A stretch of DNA of 64,000 bases from Cytobacillus sp. FSL H8-0458 (lineage in GTDB: Bacteria; Bacillota; Bacilli; Bacillales; Cytobacillaceae): NCBI RefSeq assembly GCF_038002165.1, contig NZ_JBBOBR010000001.1, positions 124,001 to 188,000 on the forward strand, written 5' to 3'. The translations under genes and the position numbers were made by a program. The notes below the pieces were generated by a model that was not told the DNA's origin, searched no databases, and saw only the letters and a program-made list of their open reading frames with translations. Below are positions 52,496 to 60,468 of the stretch, in pieces. Each line of letters starts with the position of its first letter. Positions within the stretch are counted from its first letter, which is position 1.

Positions 52496-53725
52496 GTGGG
52501 AATCATTGTGCAGAAATTCGGAGGCACCTCCGTGGGGACTGTAGACAGAATTCAAAATGTCGCCAATCGGGTAATTGAAGAAAAAAATCGGGGAAACGAT
52601 GTTGTTGTGGTTGTTTCAGCAATGGGCAAAACGACTGATCAGCTGGTTGGCATGGCAAGGGAGATTTCCCCCTCACCAGATAAAAGGGAAATGGACATGC
52701 TGCTTACAACCGGCGAGCAGGTGACCATCTCTTTATTAGCGATGGCATTAATTGCGAAAGGGCATCCCGCCGTTTCCTTTACAGGATGGCAGGCAGGTAT
52801 TAAGACAGAAGCAGTCCATGGAAATGCGAGGATAGTAAATATTGATCCAGGTACCATACAGGGGGAATTAAACCAGGGGAAAATTGTGATTGTAGCAGGT
52901 TTCCAGGGGATGACCGAAGATGGTTCCATCACCACACTTGGCCGCGGCGGGTCTGATACAACAGCTGTTGCACTGGCTGCAGCCCTTAAGGCTGATAAAT
53001 GTGATATTTATACTGATGTTACCGGTGTGTTTACAACCGACCCCCGCTTTATAAAGAATGCCAGAAAGTTACATTCTGTGTCCTATGATGAAATGCTTGA
53101 GCTGGCCAATTTGGGGGCTGGTGTGCTCCATCCGAGAGCAGTTGAATTTGCTAAAAACTACGGACTTCCGCTTGAAGTGCGTTCAAGCCTTGAAAAGGAA
53201 GCCGGAACAATCATTGAGGAGGAAGTAAAAATGGAACAAAATTTAGTCGTGCGCGGTGTAGCTTTTGAAGATGAAATAACAAGGGTAACGATTATTGGTC
53301 TTCCTAATTCACTGACTGGGCTGTCTACTATTTTCTCGGCGCTTGCAAAAAATCACATTAATGTTGATATCATTATCCAGAGCATGACTGAAGCCCAGAC
53401 AACTAACCTATCGTTCTCAATCAAAAATGAGGATCTGACGGATACAGTGAAAGTTCTGGAAAAGTATAGAGAACAATTAAATTATGACCGCATTGAGTGG
53501 GAATCCGGACTTGCAAAGGTTTCCATTGTCGGCTCAGGCATGATTTCCAATCCGGGTGTGGCTGCAGAAATGTTTGAAGTGCTTTCAGTGAATGAAATTC
53601 AGGTGAAAATGGTAAGCACGTCAGAAATTAAAGTCTCGGCGGTTGTGGAAAACAGCAAAATGATTGATGCGGTCGATGCTTTACATGAGGCATTCAAGCT
53701 GTCTGTTTCTGCGATTAAGGCTTAA
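52496..53725 (+). CDS. lysC: Lysine-sensitive aspartokinase II
   Basis: A 409-residue aspartokinase, catalysing aspartate phosphorylation, the first step of the lysine, threonine and methionine pathway. The kinase domain begins VQKFGGTSVGTVDRIQNVA and includes TTLGRGGSDTTAVALAAAL. Two ACT domains follow from about 255 (VTIIGLPNSLTGLSTIFSAL; VSIVGSGMISNPGVAAEMF). The start is GTG at 52496 after AAAGAAGGG. A second start inside the gene makes the beta subunit. The lysine riboswitch upstream matches lysine-dependent control of this isozyme. Confidence 0.96.
   Translation: MGIIVQKFGGTSVGTVDRIQNVANRVIEEKNRGNDVVVVVSAMGKTTDQLVGMAREISPSPDKREMDMLLTTGEQVTISLLAMALIAKGHPAVSFTGWQAGIKTEAVHGNARIVNIDPGTIQGELNQGKIVIVAGFQGMTEDGSITTLGRGGSDTTAVALAAALKADKCDIYTDVTGVFTTDPRFIKNARKLHSVSYDEMLELANLGAGVLHPRAVEFAKNYGLPLEVRSSLEKEAGTIIEEEVKMEQNLVVRGVAFEDEITRVTIIGLPNSLTGLSTIFSALAKNHINVDIIIQSMTEAQTTNLSFSIKNEDLTDTVKVLEKYREQLNYDRIEWESGLAKVSIVGSGMISNPGVAAEMFEVLSVNEIQVKMVSTSEIKVSAVVENSKMIDAVDALHEAFKLSVSAIKA
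53231..53725 (+). CDS. lysC: Aspartokinase II beta subunit from internal start
   Basis: The in-frame ATG at 53231 is codon 246 of lysC and is preceded by GAGGAGGAAG, a strong ribosome binding site inside the coding sequence. The product (164 residues, MEQNLVVRGVAFEDEITRV) would be the ACT-domain regulatory subunit alone. In Bacillus subtilis the beta subunit starts at the same codon of lysC, and the enzyme is alpha2-beta2. Confidence 0.8.
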   Translation: MEQNLVVRGVAFEDEITRVTIIGLPNSLTGLSTIFSALAKNHINVDIIIQSMTEAQTTNLSFSIKNEDLTDTVKVLEKYREQLNYDRIEWESGLAKVSIVGSGMISNPGVAAEMFEVLSVNEIQVKMVSTSEIKVSAVVENSKMIDAVDALHEAFKLSVSAIKA

Positions 53726-53739
53726 TTCCTAAGCTATAA

Positions 53740-53772
53740 ATAATAAGCTATCAGAAATTGATAGCTTATTGT
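53740..53772. terminator. Bidirectional terminator between lysC and yslB
   Basis: AATAAGCTATCA pairs with TGATAGCTTATT; the flanking A and T residues serve both converging genes. Confidence 0.8.
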
Positions 53773-53788
53773 TTGCAGCTATGAGATG

Positions 53789-54241
53789 TTAATCAGCAGG
53801 ATCCTTTTTATCCCACTTCACCGTAATGAGGATTTTGCCGGTTTTCTTGCGGGGATGTTCGAATGCCTCGCAAATAACTTCTTTTTGAAATTCAATCTGC
53901 TGGGCTATAAAACCGGCCTCAAGCTGAAAGTTGCAATTATTGTTCTTTTTGCAGCGGTCTGCAATCAGCTGGCTTGATAATTCCATTTCAATTTCATGTT
54001 TCGATTCGTTTGCGATGGAAAGGTTTCCCCAGCCGGCGTTTATAAAAAACTCGGCAATCTGGCCGGCTGTTTCAAGAGGATACATGCGTGCGATCCTTTT
54101 TCCGGCCCAATATAAAATTTCTGGTGCTTCATTTCCTAAAAGGTCATGCAAAAGCACTTCCCGGATTAGTTCATAGCCAAATACCGGAACTGTCTGTATG
54201 TAATCTTCATTAGTGGATTTCGCAGATGCTGATTCGCTCAA
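53789..54241 (-). CDS. yslB: YslB, DUF2507 family protein
   Basis: A 150-residue soluble protein with V4R-like features: VPVFGYELIREVLLHDLLGNEAPEILYWAGKRIARMYP (residues 19-56) and FFINAGWGNLSI. This is the DUF2507/YslB family of Bacillaceae, of unknown function; the fold resembles ligand- or metal-binding V4R domains, by pattern only. AGAGGGGAG precedes the ATG on the minus strand. It is convergent with lysC and divergent from sdhC, as in Bacillus subtilis. Confidence 0.85.
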   Translation of the reverse strand: MSESASAKSTNEDYIQTVPVFGYELIREVLLHDLLGNEAPEILYWAGKRIARMYPLETAGQIAEFFINAGWGNLSIANESKHEIEMELSSQLIADRCKKNNNCNFQLEAGFIAQQIEFQKEVICEAFEHPRKKTGKILITVKWDKKDPAD

Positions 54242-54400
54242 TAGTCTCCCCTCTTTCTATGTTTCTATTATATACAATATGCTGTGGGAGTTAATATCAA
54301 TTCGGGAAAAAATAGAACGATTTGCATAGAAATAATTACTATTTCAGTATACTGGAGACCAGCAACTAGGTCATATTGAACCGCAGAATAATATATGTTT

Positions 54401-54412
54401 TTAACGCGTTAA
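54401..54412. promoter_or_regulatory. 12-bp perfect palindrome upstream of sdhC
   Basis: TTAACGCGTTAA lies about 50 bases before the sdhC -35 in AT-rich DNA. It may be an operator; no known regulator is assigned. Confidence 0.3.
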
Positions 54413-54461
54413 TATTTTTTAAAAATTTTATTAATATGGAACATTTTATGTATCCGTTTTC

Positions 54462-54490
54462 TTGACGCTCTATTATCTTGGGAGTAAAAT
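54462..54490 (+). promoter_or_regulatory. Promoter of sdhCAB
   Basis: TTGACG and TAAAAT are separated by 17 bases; start near 54497, giving a leader of about 94 bases. Confidence 0.65.
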
Positions 54491-54531
54491 GGACATGTCA
54501 CATAATTGTAAGAAAATGAATAACATTTTCG

Positions 54532-54569
54532 AGATGATGTCCTGAGCGGGGGCTCAGCATCGTTTTTTT
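54532..54569 (+). terminator. Terminator-like hairpin in the sdhC leader
   Basis: GATG-N3-CCTGAGC pairs with GCTCAG-CATC around a GC loop, followed directly by TTTTTTT, and lies only 22 bases before the sdhC start. It has every feature of an intrinsic terminator, so transcription of the operon may depend on readthrough. Confidence 0.65.
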
Positions 54570-54590
54570 AAAATCAGGGGGGGAAAGTTT

Positions 54591-55199
54591 ATGGCAGGTA
54601 ATCGTGAGTTTTTTAATCGCAGATTGCATTCATTGCTTGGAGTAATACCAGTTGGTTTGTTTTTGGTGCAGCACCTTGTAGTGAACCATTTTGCAACAGG
54701 GGGAGAGGAATCTTTTAATAATGCAGCGCATTTTATGGAAAGTCTTCCATTTAGAATATTCCTTGAAACGTTTGTAATCTATTTACCTTTGCTGTTCCAC
54801 GCAATCTATGGCCTTTATATTGCTTTTACTGCGAAAAATAACACAAGCAGATACGGATATTTCCGTAATTGGATGTTTATGCTTCAGCGCGTTTCTGGTG
54901 TCATTACGCTGGTTTTTGTTGCATGGCATGTTTGGGAAACACGTGTGCAGGCTGCCTTTGGAGCAGAAGTTAACTTTCAGATGATGGAGAACATCCTGTC
55001 GAATCCATTTATGTTCTGGTTCTATATTATTGGAGTCATTTCTGCAATTTTTCACTTTGCTAATGGGCTTTGGTCATTCCTTGTCAGCTGGGGACTTACA
55101 GTATCTCCTCGTTCACAGGTTATTTCCACTTACGTAACAATCGGAATTTTCATTGCATTATCTATTGTTGGCGTACGTGCTCTGACAGCATTTATTTAA
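54591..55199 (+). CDS. sdhC: Succinate dehydrogenase cytochrome b558 subunit
   Basis: A 202-residue diheme cytochrome b558 that anchors succinate dehydrogenase in the membrane and passes electrons to menaquinone. Five membrane segments are visible (about 12-32, 58-80, 92-115, 137-160, 175-200). Candidate heme-ligand histidines are in LFLVQHLVVNHFATGG, PLLFHAIYGLYI, VFVAWHVWETRV and AIFHFANGLW. CAGGGGGGGAAAG precedes the ATG. It is separated from sdhA by 187 bases that carry a repeat. Confidence 0.95.
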   Translation: MAGNREFFNRRLHSLLGVIPVGLFLVQHLVVNHFATGGEESFNNAAHFMESLPFRIFLETFVIYLPLLFHAIYGLYIAFTAKNNTSRYGYFRNWMFMLQRVSGVITLVFVAWHVWETRVQAAFGAEVNFQMMENILSNPFMFWFYIIGVISAIFHFANGLWSFLVSWGLTVSPRSQVISTYVTIGIFIALSIVGVRALTAFI

Positions 55200-55221
55200 T
55201 AGACATGCGAGATTATTAGAC

Positions 55222-55362
55222 TTGATCGGATAAAAAGGGAATTGGGCAGCTGCCCGGCTCCGCATCAGTGAAAGCGCAAAGGCAAAATCAGCACTTTTGG
55301 CAGAATAAACGCCATCGCAAGGCCTCAAGGGGGCCGGTAAGCGGGTGCTGGCGCTTTTCTTA
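55222..55362. repeat. GC-rich repeat between sdhC and sdhA
   Basis: The gap holds GGCAGCTGCC, CAAGGCCTCAAGGGGGCCGG and ends in GCTGGCGCTTTTCTTA, like the ends of the repeat family before polA and polX. Ribosome binding sequence for sdhA follows it. Confidence 0.5.
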
Positions 55363-55386
55363 CAAGTATTAAGGGAGTGAGTCACG

Positions 55387-57147
55387 ATGGGTAAAGGAAA
55401 AGTTATAGTTGTCGGCGGCGGACTAGCCGGTTTGATGGCGACAATTAAAGTAGCAGAATCTGGGACTCCGGTTGAATTATTTTCTCTGGTACCGGTTAAA
55501 CGTTCCCACTCTGTTTGTGCCCAGGGCGGCATCAACGGAGCAGTAAATACAAAAGGGGAAGGCGATTCCCCATGGATTCATTTTGACGATACAATTTATG
55601 GCGGGGACTTCCTGGCAAACCAGCCGCCTGTAAAAGCAATGGCAGAGGCTGCACCTGGCATCATTCATTTATTTGACCGTATGGGTGTTATGTTTAACCG
55701 TACACCTGAAGGACTGCTTGACTTCCGCCGCTTCGGTGGAACACAGCATCATCGTACTGCGTTTGCCGGTGCTACAACTGGGCAGCAGCTTCTTTATGCA
55801 ATGGACGAGCAGGTCCGCCGCCATGAAGTGGCAGGATTAGTGACAAAGTATGAGGGCTGGGAATTTCTTGGGGTTGTCATCGATGATGACGGAGCTTGTA
55901 AGGGTGTCGTTGCCCAGAACCTGACTTCTATGGAAATTAAGTCTTTTGCTGCAGATGCAGTTATTATGGCATCCGGCGGACCGGGAATTATTTTTGGGAA
56001 ATCCACTAACTCCGTCATTAACACAGGCTCAGCGGCTTCGATTGTTTATCAGCAGGGTGCTTATTACGCAAATGGGGAATTTATTCAGATCCATCCCACC
56101 GCTATACCTGGAGATGATAAACTTCGCCTAATGAGTGAATCTGCACGCGGTGAAGGCGGACGAGTATGGACATATAAAGATGGCAAACCATGGTACTTCC
56201 TTGAGGAGAAATATCCGGCTTACGGAAATCTGGTGCCTCGTGATATTGCAACCCGTGAAATTTTTGACGTGTGTGTTAACCAGAAGCTTGGCATTAACGG
56301 GGAGAACATGGTATATCTTGATCTTTCCCATAAAGATCCTAAAGAACTTGATATTAAGCTTGGCGGAATCATTGAAATTTATGAGAAATTCCAGGGTGAA
56401 GACCCTCGTAAAGTGCCAATGAAAATCTTCCCTGCTGTTCACTATTCAATGGGCGGATTGTGGGTTGACTATGACCAGATGACAAATATTCCTGGCTTGT
56501 TTGCAGCGGGTGAATGTGATTATTCACAGCATGGTGCCAACCGTCTTGGCGCCAACTCACTTCTATCAGCCATATATGGCGGTATGGTAGCAGGCCCGAA
56601 TGCTGTCAAGTATATCAGCGGATTAGATAAGAGTGCTGAAGATCTGCCATCATCATTATTTGACCGCCATGTAAAACAGGAAGAAGAAAAATGGAATAAT
56701 ATCATGTCTCTTGATGGCACAGAGAATGCATATGTCCTTCATAAAGAGCTTGGTGAGTGGATGACAGACAATGTAACGGTTGTCCGCCATAATGACAGGC
56801 TTTTGAAAACAGACGAAAAAATTGTTGAACTTATGGAGCGCTATAAAAACATTAATATTAATGATACTGCGAAGTGGAGCAATCAGGGTGCAAGCTTTAC
56901 GCGCCAGCTGCAGAATATGCTTCAATTGGCACGTGTTATTACAATTGGTGCCTATAACCGTAATGAAAGCCGCGGTGCACACTATAAACCGGACTTCCCA
57001 GAACGTAATGATGAGGAATTCATGAAAACAACAATGGCGAAGTTTGTTGATGCAAATTCCGCTCCTGCATTTCATTACGAAGACATTGATGTAAGCTTAA
57101 TTCCACCGCGTAAGCGTGACTATTCCAAAAAGAAAGGGGAGAACTAA
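55387..57147 (+). CDS. sdhA: Succinate dehydrogenase flavoprotein subunit
   Basis: A 586-residue flavoprotein that oxidises succinate to fumarate. The dinucleotide fold GKVIVVGGGLAGLMATIKVAE is at residues 4-24; the FAD-attachment region is PVKRSHSVCAQGGINGAVNTKGEGDS; catalytic residues lie in FIQIHPTAIPGDDKLRLMSESARGEGG and AVHYSMGGLWVDYDQMTNIPGLFAAGECDYSQHGANRLGANSLLSAIYGG. Bacillus-type SdhA is larger-clade related to fumarate reductase and reacts with menaquinone. AAGGGAGTGAG precedes the ATG; sdhB begins three bases after its stop. Confidence 0.97.
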   Translation: MGKGKVIVVGGGLAGLMATIKVAESGTPVELFSLVPVKRSHSVCAQGGINGAVNTKGEGDSPWIHFDDTIYGGDFLANQPPVKAMAEAAPGIIHLFDRMGVMFNRTPEGLLDFRRFGGTQHHRTAFAGATTGQQLLYAMDEQVRRHEVAGLVTKYEGWEFLGVVIDDDGACKGVVAQNLTSMEIKSFAADAVIMASGGPGIIFGKSTNSVINTGSAASIVYQQGAYYANGEFIQIHPTAIPGDDKLRLMSESARGEGGRVWTYKDGKPWYFLEEKYPAYGNLVPRDIATREIFDVCVNQKLGINGENMVYLDLSHKDPKELDIKLGGIIEIYEKFQGEDPRKVPMKIFPAVHYSMGGLWVDYDQMTNIPGLFAAGECDYSQHGANRLGANSLLSAIYGGMVAGPNAVKYISGLDKSAEDLPSSLFDRHVKQEEEKWNNIMSLDGTENAYVLHKELGEWMTDNVTVVRHNDRLLKTDEKIVELMERYKNININDTAKWSNQGASFTRQLQNMLQLARVITIGAYNRNESRGAHYKPDFPERNDEEFMKTTMAKFVDANSAPAFHYEDIDVSLIPPRKRDYSKKKGEN

Positions 57148-57150
57148 ATC

Positions 57151-57918
57151 ATGCAAGAAACAAAAACTAAAACAGTCCGTTTTGTAATCAGCCGCCAGGA
57201 TACTCCTGATTCAGCCCCTTTTCAGGAAGAGTTTGAAATAGATTACCGTCCAAATATGAACGTTATTTCTGCCCTTATGGAAATTCGCCGTAATCCGGTT
57301 AATGTGAAGGGCGAACAGACTACTCCAATCGCATGGGATATGAACTGCCTTGAAGAAGTCTGCGGTGCATGTTCAATGATTATTAATGGAAAGCCCCGCC
57401 AGTCATGTACGGCACTTGTAGATCAGCTGGAACAGCCGATCCGTCTTGAGCCGATGCGCACGTTCCCTGTAGTCCGTGACCTGCAGGTCGACAGAAGCCG
57501 TATGTTTGACTCCTTGAAAAAGGTTAAAGCATGGATTCCGATCGATGGTACTTATGACTTGGGACCAGGACCGCGTATGCCTGAGAGAAAGCGCCAATGG
57601 GCATATGAACTGTCAAAGTGCATGACATGCGGTGTTTGCCTGGAAGCATGCCCGAATGTAAACAGCAAATCTGACTTTATCGGGCCAGCTCCTTTATCAC
57701 AGGTTCGCTTGTTTAATGCTCACCCAACTGGTGAAATGAATAAAGCTGAACGTCTGGAGCAAATCATGGGTGATGGCGGACTTGCCAATTGCGGAAACTC
57801 TCAAAACTGCGTACAGTCCTGCCCGAAAGGCATTCCTTTAACAACATCCATTGCGGCACTAAACCGTGATACAACATTTCAGTCTTTCAAAAACTTCTTT
57901 GGAAGCGACCAGATATAA
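57151..57918 (+). CDS. sdhB: Succinate dehydrogenase iron-sulfur subunit
   Basis: A 255-residue subunit that carries electrons from SdhA to SdhC. The [2Fe-2S] ligands are in WDMNCLEEVCGACSMIINGKPRQSC (around 66-90); the [4Fe-4S] and [3Fe-4S] ligands are in LSKCMTCGVCLEACPNVN and NCGNSQNCVQSCPKGIPL. AAAGGGGAG at the end of sdhA is its ribosome binding site. The sdhCAB order matches Bacillus subtilis; a strong terminator follows. Confidence 0.97.
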   Translation: MQETKTKTVRFVISRQDTPDSAPFQEEFEIDYRPNMNVISALMEIRRNPVNVKGEQTTPIAWDMNCLEEVCGACSMIINGKPRQSCTALVDQLEQPIRLEPMRTFPVVRDLQVDRSRMFDSLKKVKAWIPIDGTYDLGPGPRMPERKRQWAYELSKCMTCGVCLEACPNVNSKSDFIGPAPLSQVRLFNAHPTGEMNKAERLEQIMGDGGLANCGNSQNCVQSCPKGIPLTTSIAALNRDTTFQSFKNFFGSDQI

Positions 57919-57925
57919 ACATGAT

Positions 57926-57957
57926 AAAACCCCTTTCCTTTTGGAGAGGGGTTTTAT
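57926..57957 (+). terminator. Terminator after sdhB
   Basis: AAAACCCCTTTCC pairs with GGAGAGGGGTTTT (one mispair) around a four-base loop. Confidence 0.9.
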
Positions 57958-58015
57958 AATTTAACAAACCAAGCTGAATGCTAATGTTTTGGTTTTCAAA
58001 TAATTCAAAAAAAAC

Positions 58016-58049
58016 TATAATAAAATACAACAGAGTGAATGCTCATTCA
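58016..58049 (+). promoter_or_regulatory. ysmA -10 with FadR-like palindrome
   Basis: TATAAT (58016-58021) is followed by TGAATGCTCATTCA (58036-58049). The half-sites equal those of the FadR box, but the centre is two bases, four fewer than in the true operator at 45864-45881. Confidence 0.4.
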
Positions 58050-58070
58050 TAAAAAATGGGAGGAACCAGC

Positions 58071-58535
58071 ATGAAAAAATTGAGCTATATAGACGATTTT
58101 AAAAAATGGGAAGAAGAATTCATTTTCTTTCATCCAGTAAAAGTCAGATTTTCTGAAACTGATATGTTTGGACATTTGAACAATACCATTCCATTTACAT
58201 ATTATGAAGAAGCAAGGATAGAATTCTTCAAAAGCAAGGGCTTTATGCAGGACTGGGTAAAGCATGATAATGAAACCATACCAGTCGTAGCAGACCTCCA
58301 ATGCGATTTTATCAGCCAGGTTTTCTTTGATGAAGAGATACAAATATACGTTAAAGCTGCATCAATAGGGAATTCTTCTGTTGATCTTCATTATATGGGC
58401 AGGAAATCAGACGGTTCAGTTTGCTTCACCGGCAGAGGGACGATGGTGCAGATATCAAAGGTGACGGGCAAGGGTGTGCCATGGACTGAAAAAATGAAAG
58501 AAATGCTGAAAAGCGAGGTTAAAGTACGAGCCTAG
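58071..58535 (+). CDS. ysmA: Acyl-CoA thioesterase family protein YsmA (hot-dog fold)
   Basis: A 154-residue 4-hydroxybenzoyl-CoA thioesterase-like protein. The motif HPVKVRFSETDMFGHLNNTIPFTYYEEARIEFFKSKGF (residues 22-59) has the usual catalytic Asp and the DxxGHxNN pattern of this family, which cleaves acyl-CoA thioesters. The substrate is not evident. The ATG at 58071 follows GGGAGGA; an ATG at 58056 lies before that site. It precedes gerE as in Bacillus subtilis, and a FadR-like palindrome lies over its leader. Confidence 0.87.
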   Translation: MKKLSYIDDFKKWEEEFIFFHPVKVRFSETDMFGHLNNTIPFTYYEEARIEFFKSKGFMQDWVKHDNETIPVVADLQCDFISQVFFDEEIQIYVKAASIGNSSVDLHYMGRKSDGSVCFTGRGTMVQISKVTGKGVPWTEKMKEMLKSEVKVRA

Positions 58536-58586
58536 CTGCACAATGGCACATTTCCTGAAAATAACTTTCTCCTTTCACTAAATATA

Positions 58587-58616
58587 GTCACTTCGGCTGT
58601 TTTGCTGACATATGAT
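58587..58616 (+). promoter_or_regulatory. Sigma-K promoter of gerE
   Basis: CAC at the end of GTCAC, 17 bases, then CATATGAT, which fits the sigma-K -10 CATANNNT. gerE is a sigma-K gene in Bacillus subtilis. Confidence 0.65.
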
Positions 58617-58682
58617 ATGGTGACTAAATATATACCCATCCCGCGGTTCATAGCTGGCGAAAGGCAAGGAGGGTTACAATAC

Positions 58683-58907
58683 TTGAAGGAGAATGAATAT
58701 ACTCACAAGCCGTTACTCACCAAACGAGAAAGAGAAGTATTCGAATTGTTAGTACAAGATAAAACAACAAGGGAAATCGCTGGTGAATTGTTTATAAGTG
58801 AAAAAACGGTTAGGAACCACATTTCTAATGCCATGCAAAAGCTTGGTGTAAAGGGGCGATCACAAGCTGTTGTAGAGCTCCTTCGAATGGGAGAGCTAGA
58901 ACTTTAA
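58683..58907 (+). CDS. gerE: Spore germination and coat regulator GerE
   Basis: A 74-residue LuxR-type DNA-binding protein made only of the helix-turn-helix domain: LLTKREREVFELLVQDKTTREIAGELFISEKTVRNHISNAMQKLGVKGRSQAVVELLRMGELEL. This is almost the whole sequence of Bacillus GerE, the last regulator of the mother-cell line, which with sigma-K controls coat genes. The start is a TTG at 58683, nine bases after AAGGAGGG; an ATG at 58602 lies upstream of the sigma-K -10 and cannot be used. Length is exact for the family. Confidence 0.96.
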   Translation: MKENEYTHKPLLTKREREVFELLVQDKTTREIAGELFISEKTVRNHISNAMQKLGVKGRSQAVVELLRMGELEL

Positions 58908-59065
58908 TTTAGACCGGCTATCCTTCGGGAGGCCGGTTATCACATTTATATAGGGAATATTTCATTATTGGATTTATTTCTGTCTTGAAATTTATACGGA
59001 AAAAGGTGAAAATAAATGCACAAGGGCAGAAAACATCGTAAAAGCTTAAATGGGAGTGTTTATGA

Positions 59066-59524
59066 ATGAAGCTGGAAGATCCTAAAACAAATGAAATAAA
59101 TGATGTTGTAGCTGATATTGAAAAAGACTTAAGATACATATCCGGCATTATCAAGCAAAAGGGAAGGGAAATTCTAAGTGATTTTACCATTACCCCTCCT
59201 CAGTTTGTGGCCTTGCAATGGCTGTTTGAAGAAGGCGATATGACTATCGGCGAGCTGTCAAATAAAATGTATCTTGCATGCAGCACGACAACTGATCTTG
59301 TTGACCGAATGGAGAAAAATAGCCTTGTGAAAAGAGTGAAAGACCCAAATGACCGAAGAGTAGTCCGGATTCATCTGCTTGATGAAGGAGAGCGGATTAT
59401 CGAAGAAGTTATTAAAAAACGCCAGGATTACCTTAAAGAGGTCCTTAAAAATTCTTCACATAATGAGGTCTTGTTCTTAAAAGACAACTTAATGAAATTA
59501 CACCATGATATGCGCGGAGAATGA
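59066..59524 (+). CDS. ysmB: MarR family regulator YsmB
   Basis: A 152-residue MarR-family winged-helix protein. The DNA-binding part is [54 protein letters not shown] (around 69-122), with the wing DPNDRR. Ligand and targets are unknown. The ATG is preceded by GGGAGTGTTT, a weak ribosome binding site. It runs into racE with about ten bases between stop and start, so the two are probably co-transcribed. Confidence 0.9.
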   Translation: MKLEDPKTNEINDVVADIEKDLRYISGIIKQKGREILSDFTITPPQFVALQWLFEEGDMTIGELSNKMYLACSTTTDLVDRMEKNSLVKRVKDPNDRRVVRIHLLDEGERIIEEVIKKRQDYLKEVLKNSSHNEVLFLKDNLMKLHHDMRGE

Positions 59525-59534
59525 GGCGGTACTT

Positions 59535-60329
59535 TTGAAACAACCAATAGGAATAATTGACTCCGGAGTGGGGGGCTTAACAGTCGCAAAAGAAATCATG
59601 AGGCAGCTGCCAAATGAAGATATTGTATACCTCGGAGATACAGCACGATGCCCGTACGGCCCGCGGCCTGGTGAAGAGGTAAAATCCTTTACCTGGCAAA
59701 TGACGGAGTACCTGCTTAAAGAAAATATTAAAATGCTTGTTATAGCCTGTAATACAGCTACTGCTGTCGCTCTCGAGGAAATACGCAGGGAACTGCCGAT
59801 ACCGGTTATCGGTGTCATTTTCCCAGGCGCAAGAACAGCTATTAAAGTGACGAAAAATCATATAATTGGAGTCATTGGCACAGAGGGCACAGTCAAAAGC
59901 AAGGCATATGAAAATGCGCTAATTCAGATAAACAGCAGGTCTGCCGTGCATAGTCTGGCATGCCCAAAATTCGTTCCCCTTGTAGAGAGCGGGGAGTATG
60001 AAGGCTCAGTTGCCAAAAAAATAGTGGCGGAGACGCTTCAGCCCTTAAAAGGAAAAGGAATGGATACACTCATTCTTGGATGTACTCATTATCCTTTATT
60101 AGAACCGATTATTAAAAATGTAATGGGTAAAAATGTAAAGGTGATCAGCTCAGGTGAGGAAACAGCAAGGGAAGCAAGTACCATTCTGCACCACCATGGT
60201 CTTCTTAAAGCTGTGGATGAGAACCCTGAATATAAATTCTGTACAACTGGCTCCACGGCCATTTTTTCTAAAATTGCCTCAAAGTGGCTTGGGTTTACTG
60301 TAAATGCTGTAGAAAAAATTTCGCTTTAA
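59535..60329 (+). CDS. racE: Glutamate racemase
   Basis: A 264-residue glutamate racemase, supplying D-glutamate for peptidoglycan (and poly-glutamate in some species). Catalytic Cys residues are in [11 protein letters not shown] (about Cys74) and [13 protein letters not shown] (about Cys185); the substrate loop is [16 protein letters not shown]. The start is a TTG at 59535 ([11 protein letters not shown]) after GAGGCGG; upstream in-frame codons overlap ysmB and would add an atypical extension. Bacillus subtilis names this gene racE; murI is the general name. A terminator follows. Confidence 0.95.
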   Translation: MKQPIGIIDSGVGGLTVAKEIMRQLPNEDIVYLGDTARCPYGPRPGEEVKSFTWQMTEYLLKENIKMLVIACNTATAVALEEIRRELPIPVIGVIFPGARTAIKVTKNHIIGVIGTEGTVKSKAYENALIQINSRSAVHSLACPKFVPLVESGEYEGSVAKKIVAETLQPLKGKGMDTLILGCTHYPLLEPIIKNVMGKNVKVISSGEETAREASTILHHHGLLKAVDENPEYKFCTTGSTAIFSKIASKWLGFTVNAVEKISL

Positions 60330-60338
60330 TAATTGCAG

Positions 60339-60371
60339 ACACCTTCTGAACTTTTTCAGAAGGTGTTTTTT
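60339..60371 (+). terminator. Terminator after racE
   Basis: ACACCTTCTGA pairs with TCAGAAGGTGT, followed by a T run. Confidence 0.9.
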
Positions 60372-60468
60372 ATAGTAATCTGAATGTTACTTTTAGATTA
60401 CTTTTTAAAAAAGCTCTGGTATCATGAAACTGAAAGAAAAACTATACTTAATTGAGTTGGTGATCAAT

